The notes under the pieces were generated by a model. That model made no database searches, was not told the DNA's origin, and worked only from the letters and a program-made list of their open reading frames with translations. From Pediococcus acidilactici (GTDB taxonomy: Bacteria; Bacillota; Bacilli; Lactobacillales; Lactobacillaceae): DNA of 64,000 nt. Position 1 is the stretch's first letter; each line of letters begins with the position of its first letter. Positions 58,805 through 64,000 of the stretch are shown piece after piece. The stretch is taken from positions 62,001 to 126,000 of the forward strand of contig CP103908.1 in the NCBI GenBank assembly GCA_024970065.1, given 5' to 3'. The translations under genes were made by a program, and so were the position numbers.

Positions 58805-59107
58805 TTAGCCTTGGATTTTTTTAATTTCGGCTTCGATTTGGTCGTAAACTGGTTTAGCCATTGCGGGCATCCGGTAAAGAATTGCCCCAGCATCAACTTC
58901 AGGAATATCAATATCAAAGCCAAGGTCCGGATGATTGATTGGCAAGAAGATTTGAACGCCTTCCATCATTTCGGGAGTAACGTCCTTAATCATTTCTGCA
59001 TCAACGGAAACGTCGTATCCACGGTTCTTCATTTCTTCTTCGACCGCATCCTTAATTTGATGACTTGAATTAACACCAGCACCACAAGCAGTTAACATTT
59101 TAATCAT
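58805..59107 (-). CDS. gatB: PTS galactitol-family IIB component
   Basis: 100 residues from ATG 59107 (GGAGG eight bases upstream). The phospho-Cys is in 'MLTACGAGVNSSHQI' (Cys8), typical of the lactose/galactitol IIB group. It passes phosphate from EIIA to the sugar bound by EIIC. Confidence 0.92.
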   Translation of the reverse strand: MIKMLTACGAGVNSSHQIKDAVEEEMKNRGYDVSVDAEMIKDVTPEMMEGVQIFLPINHPDLGFDIDIPEVDAGAILYRMPAMAKPVYDQIEAEIKKIQG

Positions 59108-59139
59108 AATAAATACCTCCACTGTAATAAGTAATTTAA

Positions 59140-59637
59140 TTATTTTTCATCAAAGTTAGTCCGTAAGAAATCAAAAATTTCTTCCGGGGAATCGCTTTCA
59201 AACATGTGTTGTAAACTATTCCATGGGGTTTGGGTTAAAAACTCCATGATTTCCGCAAGCACGTTGGCTTGGCCTTCCGGGTCGTTATTCAAAATCATGA
59301 ATAAAAAGCGTACGTTCATCGATTGCGCAGGATTGATCATGCTGCGAAACTCAATGGGATGTTCAAGCTTCACGGGGACAATCCGACGTTTATAAACGAA
59401 ATTGGCTTCCGTATGAGGGATGGCGACGTTTGGATATTGGGGGCCCACCACCGATAAATCCATACCCGTCGGGTAATCATCTTCTCTGCTATTCAGATTG
59501 TCGAGAAAGCTATCTTTAACATAACCTTTTTCAACTAAGTCATCCGCGACTTCTTTGAAAACTTCCTGCCTGGTTGTACCTGAACTAACATAGACAATCC
59601 TTGGATCAAAGAGAGATTCGATTGCTGTTTCGCTCAT
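59140..59637 (-). CDS. gatA: PTS IIA component (fructose/mannitol-type EIIA)
   Basis: 165 residues from ATG 59637 (GAGGTG upstream). The active-site His is in 'NVAIPHTEANFVY', the EIIA-2 family pattern. First gene of the PTS operon, 32 bp before gatB. It takes phosphate from HPr. Confidence 0.9.
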   Translation of the reverse strand: MSETAIESLFDPRIVYVSSGTTRQEVFKEVADDLVEKGYVKDSFLDNLNSREDDYPTGMDLSVVGPQYPNVAIPHTEANFVYKRRIVPVKLEHPIEFRSMINPAQSMNVRFLFMILNNDPEGQANVLAEIMEFLTQTPWNSLQHMFESDSPEEIFDFLRTNFDEK

Positions 59638-59715
59638 ATACAGATCACCTCTTTCAAACATTGGCAAGTTAAAGTTTATTTATGTTTGCCTTTGTTTATT
59701 TTTGATTACAGCTTC

Positions 59716-59744
59716 ATTCTAATTAAGCGCTTTCATATTGTCAA
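59716..59744 (-). promoter_or_regulatory. PTS operon promoter with cre-like site in spacer
   Basis: Minus strand: TTGACA (59744-59739), 17-bp spacer, TAGAAT (59721-59716). The spacer holds TGAAAGCGCTTAAT (59735-59722), 13 of 14 bases of the CcpA consensus, so glucose should repress the operon directly. Confidence 0.85.
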
Positions 59745-59781
59745 CAGGTTTTTTGAAATCGAATTTGCACCAATTAAAGCG

Positions 59782-59810
59782 TTGACATTCGGGAACGCAA
59801 ATATTATTCT
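59782..59810 (+). promoter_or_regulatory. lacR-lacABD promoter
   Basis: TTGACA (59782-59787), 17-bp spacer, TATTCT (59805-59810); the operator half-site CAAAAATAAACA lies 20 bp downstream. Confidence 0.75.
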
Positions 59811-59868
59811 TAGCTTGTAACACAAATGAACAAAAATAAACATTTAAAAAGAAAAAGGAGGGGTGCGA

Positions 59869-60636
59869 GTGCTAAAAAATGAACGAATGATGAAAATTTT
59901 GAACGCAGTTAATAGTAAAGGAACGATCACGGTTAATGATTTAGTCGATAAGCTGTCAGTTTCGTCAATGACTATTCGGCGGGACCTCGACGAACTCGAG
60001 AAGCAGGAAAAAATTGTGCGAGTTTTTGGCGGGGCTCAAAGCGTTAACTTAGTGTCGCAAACCGAACCTTCATACATTCAAAAACGCAAAATTCATTTAG
60101 CTGAAAAAAACGAAATCGCCAAAGAAGTGGCGAGCATGATTAAACCTAACGAAACCGTCTTTCTTGGTCCCGGTTCGACAAATGAATTAGTTTCTAAATA
60201 TTTGGAAATCGACAATTTACGAATCGTAACTAACAGTTTACCAGTGTTCCAGCGCTTTTCGGATGAACACGATTTTGACCTTTGCTTAGTCGGGGGAACT
60301 TACCGGCGCCGCAGTGGTGCGTTTGTGGGTAGTTTAGCGGAAGAATTTTTACGCAACATCAAAATGCACAAGGCGTTTGTAGGGGTCAACGGTATTTCAA
60401 ATACGAGCGTGATGAATGCGGATACTGACGAAGGTGCGTCACAACGGGTGGCTTTGGAGCAATCACAGAGTAAATACATTGTGGCTGACCACCATAAGTT
60501 GGATCATGATGACTTCTATAATTTCTACGATTTAAGCAACGTTGACGGTCTGATTACCGATGCGGGCGTTAAGCCGGCAATTTTACGGCGTTACCAGCAA
60601 ATCACCAACGTACACGTTGCTAAAAAGATTGAATAA
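59869..60636 (+). CDS. lacR: DeoR-family repressor, LacR-like
   Basis: 255 residues from GTG 59869, seven bases after GGAGG; GTG 59863 lies inside the ribosome site. HTH: '[29 protein letters not shown]', the DeoR signature. The DeoRC sensor domain has '[20 protein letters not shown]'. In other firmicutes LacR releases DNA on binding tagatose-6-phosphate. It is first in the lac transcript. Confidence 0.9.
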   Translation: MLKNERMMKILNAVNSKGTITVNDLVDKLSVSSMTIRRDLDELEKQEKIVRVFGGAQSVNLVSQTEPSYIQKRKIHLAEKNEIAKEVASMIKPNETVFLGPGSTNELVSKYLEIDNLRIVTNSLPVFQRFSDEHDFDLCLVGGTYRRRSGAFVGSLAEEFLRNIKMHKAFVGVNGISNTSVMNADTDEGASQRVALEQSQSKYIVADHHKLDHDDFYNFYDLSNVDGLITDAGVKPAILRRYQQITNVHVAKKIE

Positions 60637-60653
60637 GAAAAGGAGCAGTGAAT

Positions 60654-61082
60654 ATGAAAGTTGTAGTAGGTGCAGATAAAGCAGGTTTTGACTTGAAAGA
60701 AAAGGTAAAAACGTACCTTAAGGACCATGGATACGAAGTGGTGGACGTTAGCGAAACGCCTCACGACGACTTCGTGGATTCTTCCTTAGCCGTTACGGAT
60801 AAGGTTTTAAACGACAAAATTGAAAAGGCTATCATGTTTGACGAATACGGAGTTGGTTCAGCAATGGCCAGCAATAAGGTCAAGGGAATGGTTACGGCAA
60901 ACGTAGTCGAAGAAAATACCGCCCACATGACCGCCATGCATAACGGCGCAAAGGCAATCGCAATTGGTGCCGGCATTGTTGGTGAAAAATTGGCTTACAA
61001 CATCGTGCAATATTACTTGGATACCGAATATGCCGGCGGTCGCCACCAAATCCGTTTGGACATGCTTAACAAAATGATTTAA
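60654..61082 (+). CDS. lacA: Galactose-6-phosphate isomerase subunit LacA
   Basis: 142 residues from ATG 60654 (AAGGAG upstream). RpiB/LacA fold: '[17 protein letters not shown]', '[19 protein letters not shown]'. Works with LacB as a heteromer converting galactose-6-phosphate to tagatose-6-phosphate. Confidence 0.93.
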   Translation: MKVVVGADKAGFDLKEKVKTYLKDHGYEVVDVSETPHDDFVDSSLAVTDKVLNDKIEKAIMFDEYGVGSAMASNKVKGMVTANVVEENTAHMTAMHNGAKAIAIGAGIVGEKLAYNIVQYYLDTEYAGGRHQIRLDMLNKMI

Positions 61083-61100
61083 TTAGGGAGGAAGCATAGA

Positions 61101-61619
61101 ATGATTATTTCAATTGGCAACGACCATATCGTTACAGACGTAAAAATTCAATTATCAAATTTCTTGAAATCCTTAGGCCACGAAGTCATTGATGAAGGTA
61201 CTTATGACACGACCCGGACCCACTACCCAATTTATGGCAAGCGGGTTGCCGAAGACGTTGCGGATGGCCGCGCAGACCTCGGCGTGGTACTTTGTGGCAC
61301 GGGGATTGGCATTAGCACCGCGGCAGATAAAAACGAAGGCGTCCGAGCTGCGTTAGTTTCTAACCTAGTTGCCGCACGTTACGCTAAAGAAGAGCTTAAC
61401 GCTAACGTAATTGGTTTTGGCGGTGCGACCGTTGGCGAACACCTCTGTGAAGACATCATTAAGGTGTTCTTGGATTCAGAATACAAGGAAACCGAAGAAA
61501 ACAAAAAGTTGATCGATAAGATTGATCACATCGCGACACCCAACCCTGACCAAAAGGATAATCCACACTTCTTTGACGAAGAAAATGAAAAGTGGGCTGC
61601 AGGGGTTTACCACGATTAA
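61101..61619 (+). CDS. lacB: Galactose-6-phosphate isomerase subunit LacB
   Basis: 172 residues. '[19 protein letters not shown]', catalytic '[19 protein letters not shown]' and the C-terminal extension '[27 protein letters not shown]', all as in LacB proteins. 18 bp after lacA. Confidence 0.94.
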   Translation: MIISIGNDHIVTDVKIQLSNFLKSLGHEVIDEGTYDTTRTHYPIYGKRVAEDVADGRADLGVVLCGTGIGISTAADKNEGVRAALVSNLVAARYAKEELNANVIGFGGATVGEHLCEDIIKVFLDSEYKETEENKKLIDKIDHIATPNPDQKDNPHFFDEENEKWAAGVYHD

Positions 61620-61659
61620 TCGAGGCCGATTATCAATTTGTGCAAATATTTGTTAAAAT

Positions 61660-61673
61660 TGTAAGCGGTACCT
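61660..61673 (+). promoter_or_regulatory. cre-like site before lacD
   Basis: TGTAAGCGGTACCT matches 13 of 14 positions of the CcpA consensus in the 95-bp gap between lacB and lacD. It may act as a roadblock, or there may be a promoter here that I could not define well. Confidence 0.5.
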
Positions 61674-61714
61674 GAAAGGGCATTCAAAAATATTTTTTAG
61701 ACGAAAAGGGGAAC

Positions 61715-62719
61715 ATGGACACTATGAAAACATTGACAGAAGGAAAACTACGGGGATTGAAGGCTTTATCAGACGAAAACGGCGTGATTAGTGCTTTAGC
61801 AATTGACCAACGCGGTTCGTTGAAAAAAATGATTGGCGCAGCAAGTGGGCACGAAGCTAGCCAAAAAGAAATTGAAGACTTTAAGGTAGCCGTTTCTTCC
61901 GAATTGACCCCATACGCAAGTGGAATTTTGCTTGATCCAGAATACGGGATTCCCGCTGCACGGGTTCGTGACGAAAACGCCGGTTTACTAACGGCTTATG
62001 AAAAAACGGGTTATGACGCAACTGAACCGGGCCGTTTCCCAGACATCCTTGATCAATGGTCAGTACGTAAGCTTAAGGAATTAGGCGCTGACGCCATCAA
62101 ATTCTTGTTGTATTACGATGCTGACGAAGGTGAAGAAATTAACGAACGTAAGCACGCCTTTATTCAACGTCTCGGCGACGAATGCAAGGCCGAAGACATT
62201 CCGTTCTTCCTAGAACTAGTTTCGTACGATGCTAATAACGATGACGTAAAGGGTAAGGAATACGCTAAAGTTAAACCGCACAAAGTTATCGAAATGACTA
62301 AGGAATTTTCCAAACCGGAATATGGTGTAGATGTTTTGAAACTCGAAGTGCCAGTTAACCAGACTTACGTAGAAGGCTTCGCAGAAAACGATGCGGACGT
62401 AGTTTACAGTAAGGAAGAAGCTGCTAAGTACTACAAGGAACAAAGTGATGCCACTGACTTACCATTCATCTTCTTGAGTGCTGGTGTTTCTGCAGAATTG
62501 TTCCAAGAAGAACTTCAATTTGCGCACGACGCGGGTTCGAAATTCAACGGAGTACTTTGTGGCCGGGCAACTTGGCGCGGTGCAATTGAACCATTTGCTG
62601 GTGAAAGCGAAGAAGTTGGTCGCAAGTGGCTGCAAACTCAAGGTAAGAAAAATATTGAGGATTTAAACAAAGTTTTGGCAAAGAGTGCAACTCCTTGGTT
62701 TGAAAAGGTACAAAAATAA
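61715..62719 (+). CDS. lacD: Tagatose-1,6-bisphosphate aldolase
   Basis: 334 residues from ATG 61715, or 331 from ATG 61724 which has the longer spacing after AAAAGGGG. LacD pattern: 'LRGLKALSDENGVISALAIDQRGSLKKMI', 'VDVLKLEVPVNQTYVEGF' (Schiff-base Lys region) and 'GVLCGRATWRGAIEPFA'. It splits tagatose-1,6-bisphosphate to dihydroxyacetone phosphate and glyceraldehyde 3-phosphate. The kinase LacC that makes its substrate is missing from the cluster. Confidence 0.94.
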   Translation: MDTMKTLTEGKLRGLKALSDENGVISALAIDQRGSLKKMIGAASGHEASQKEIEDFKVAVSSELTPYASGILLDPEYGIPAARVRDENAGLLTAYEKTGYDATEPGRFPDILDQWSVRKLKELGADAIKFLLYYDADEGEEINERKHAFIQRLGDECKAEDIPFFLELVSYDANNDDVKGKEYAKVKPHKVIEMTKEFSKPEYGVDVLKLEVPVNQTYVEGFAENDADVVYSKEEAAKYYKEQSDATDLPFIFLSAGVSAELFQEELQFAHDAGSKFNGVLCGRATWRGAIEPFAGESEEVGRKWLQTQGKKNIEDLNKVLAKSATPWFEKVQK

Positions 62720-62738
62720 TTACGAAAAGGTCCAGAAA

Positions 62739-63410
62739 ATGACGAACTTGGAAAAAATTCAAGAGGCGAACCCTCAACTAACGATTTACCAGGTGGATGA
62801 CGACCAATTTCGGGATTACGGTGTCGTATATAACCAATTTGATTTATCGGAAATCAACGATTACATGGCGAAGGTGGCAGTTACCGCTGCAAACCAGTAC
62901 GTACCGAAAAATCCTGCAATTGAGCAAATGAGCGTGATCCATGAAATCAGCGGGGATGTTTTTGGCGGAATGGCGCTTTCAGCAGGCCAGTGTGTGGGCC
63001 ACTGTGATGCCTTTTCAGCCGTTGAATTTCACCAAGGTAGCGAAGTGAACATCACCTTTACCGACGTGATCATGGTGTTGGGGAAGCGGCGTGATTTACG
63101 GAATTACGAATTCCACGCCGTTGACGACGCGCAAATTTTCTACGTTCCGCAAGGGACCGTCTTTGAAATGTTTAGTGATACGCTGCATTATAGCCCTATT
63201 GAGGTCACGCCAGCGGGATTTAAAGCGGTGGTGGTTGTATTGGATGGTACGAATGAATCTCTCCCAAGTTCATTTAAAGCCCATAACCCCATGCTAGTGA
63301 AGAAAAATAAATTCCAGCTGGCGCACGCAACGCGCGCTGATAAGGTCAAGGCCGGGACCTTGCCGGGGGTTAAGGGTCCCTTAATACAAGTTCGTTCGAT
63401 TCCGGATTAG
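62739..63410 (+). CDS. DUF4867 family protein
   Basis: 223 residues from ATG 62739, 19 bp after lacD. Cupin-like beta-rich sequence with 'GHCDAFSAVEFHQGSEVNITF' and 'YVPQGTVFEMFSDTLHYSP'; His and Glu residues fit a metal- or sugar-binding cupin. Members occur in lac/tagatose operons, but their reaction is unknown; a mutarotase or sugar-phosphate binding role is possible. Confidence 0.8.
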   Translation: MTNLEKIQEANPQLTIYQVDDDQFRDYGVVYNQFDLSEINDYMAKVAVTAANQYVPKNPAIEQMSVIHEISGDVFGGMALSAGQCVGHCDAFSAVEFHQGSEVNITFTDVIMVLGKRRDLRNYEFHAVDDAQIFYVPQGTVFEMFSDTLHYSPIEVTPAGFKAVVVVLDGTNESLPSSFKAHNPMLVKKNKFQLAHATRADKVKAGTLPGVKGPLIQVRSIPD

Positions 63411-63424
63411 AGGAGGTCATTAAA

Positions 63425-63553
63425 ATGGATTGCAATGTTGATGAAGAAAAATTAACTGCCGAACAAAGGGCGGAAATTGAACGTCAAGAAGAATTGCACC
63501 AAGAAATGATTAAACGCCAGTTAGAAGAGTTTCCGGTTAAGGATCCCTTTTAA
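63425..63553 (+). CDS. Small acidic protein (42 aa)
   Basis: ATG 63425 with GAGGAGG upstream, 14 bp after the DUF4867 gene, followed by a terminator. It is one amphipathic charged helix ('LTAEQRAEIERQEELHQEMIKRQ'). Probably the last gene of the lac operon. No family was recognised. Confidence 0.6.
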   Translation: MDCNVDEEKLTAEQRAEIERQEELHQEMIKRQLEEFPVKDPF

Positions 63554-63573
63554 CTAACGCCAACTCAGGTTAT

Positions 63574-63607
63574 AAAACGAGATTCGGAAATTCCGGTCTC
63601 GTTTTTT
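63574..63607 (+). terminator. Terminator of lac operon
   Basis: CGAGA/TCTCG outer stem with inner CGGAA/TTCCG, followed by TTTTTTT. Confidence 0.85.
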
Positions 63608-63717
63608 TGTGAGCGCTCCCTTAATAACGTCGGCCAAAATTAAAAGGACTTCCCGAGAATGTAAAAATACTCTGGTACAATAAAACTATGATTATTTAAG
63701 ACGAGGAAGGGTACGGC

Positions 63718-64000
63718 ATGGACTGGAGAAAAAGTAAAATTGGTATTTTGGCCATGATTTTAGTGGTGATTTTGGTGGGATCGATGATGCGGACGCCGAT
63801 AACCACGATTCCCTTGATTTTGGGCAATTTAGCGCAAAGTTTGCGGGTGGCTCAGGGAAGTTTAGGAATTTTAACTACCCTGCCGTTAGTGATGTTTATG
63901 GTATTTTCTAATTTTGCTTCGCGCATTTTAAAACGGATGGGTTTTAAACGGTCGTTGCTATTAGCGTTAGCTATTCTGGTGCTCGGATCGGCGTTACGGA
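63718..64000 (+). CDS. MFS transporter, CynX/NimT-like, 3'-truncated by window edge
   Basis: ATG 63718 with GAGGAAGG upstream; 94 residues visible, three helices. 'GSMMRTPITTIPLILGNLAQSL' and 'GILTTLPLVMFMVFSNFASRIL' fit the cyanate/nitroimidazole (CynX/NimT) branch of the major facilitator family, and 'KRMGFKRSLLLALAIL' is the typical loop 2-3. The substrate is unknown. Confidence 0.82.
   Translation, partial: MDWRKSKIGILAMILVVILVGSMMRTPITTIPLILGNLAQSLRVAQGSLGILTTLPLVMFMVFSNFASRILKRMGFKRSLLLALAILVLGSALR

Larger units (their letters stand above)
59693..59842. promoter_or_regulatory. Inverted operator pair of LacR type
   Basis: TGTTTATTTTTG (59693-59704) and its exact inverse CAAAAATAAACA (59831-59842), one beside each promoter. 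Such TGTTT(A/T)TTT sites are bound by LacR/DeoR repressors. The 138-bp distance between sites allows looping that could close both promoters together. Confidence 0.7.

Overview
The window comes from a chromosome of the family Lactobacillaceae. The 16S rRNA has the signature of a Lactobacillus-type organism. The protein set also fits: MntH plus Mn-catalase, a ComX-like sigma factor, MucBP surface proteins, tagatose-6-phosphate genes, many aldo/keto reductases and a choloylglycine-hydrolase family enzyme. I cannot name the species. Its 16S looks closer to the heterofermentative, plant- or fermentation-associated genera than to the L. acidophilus group, but that is only an impression.

Layout. 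1-3960: paired VIT1/CCC1-type transporters, mntH with a universal stress gene, and a CadD-like exporter. 4002-10985: an AT-rich block bounded by two 70-bp direct repeats (67/70 identical). It carries a LysR regulator, a YeeE/YedE sulfur transporter, a CoA-disulfide/persulfide reductase with a rhodanese domain, and a TauABC/SsuABC-like ABC transporter; it looks like an acquired sulfur-uptake island. 11.2-25.2 kb: ordinary metabolic and regulatory genes (two further LysR regulators with divergent targets, a YtrA-type GntR/ABC operon, two zinc-ribbon membrane proteins one of which carries a penicillin-recognising serine hydrolase fold, a choloylglycine hydrolase family enzyme, PnuC, aldo/keto reductases), then tRNA-Ala(CGC). 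25.6-33.7 kb: hydrolase, diacylglycerol kinase, thioredoxin, an exopolysaccharide-type operon (degenerate EAL protein, small membrane protein, GT2 synthase), 6-phospho-beta-glucosidase and a PHP phosphatase. 33.8-39.2 kb: a complete 16S-23S-5S rRNA operon with two promoters and no spacer tRNA. 39.2-43.5 kb: aldo/keto reductase, galK, a ComX-like sigma factor and Mn-catalase.

43.5-56.9 kb is the accessory part. Two Mga-like regulators each sit beside a secreted MucBP-type surface protein. One surface protein has about 22 Asp-Asp-His-Ser repeats; the other is split by a frameshift. Between them lie small orphan genes with a well-formed promoter. After the second regulator come three tandem ~98-bp units, each with a hairpin whose stem changes by compensating substitutions. 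They are followed by a serine hydrolase - GT2 - small membrane protein - adhesin-like operon. None of the surface proteins shows a normal LPXTG signal.

56.9-63.6 kb: a galactitol-family PTS (EIIA, EIIB, EIIC) is divergent from lacR-lacA-lacB-lacD-DUF4867. Two clear promoters, a cre-like site inside the PTS promoter spacer and a 12-bp inverted operator pair lie between them. Together they should import galactose or galactitol as a 6-phosphate and run it down the tagatose-6-phosphate route, but no lacC kinase is present. The window ends inside an MFS (CynX/NimT-like) transporter.
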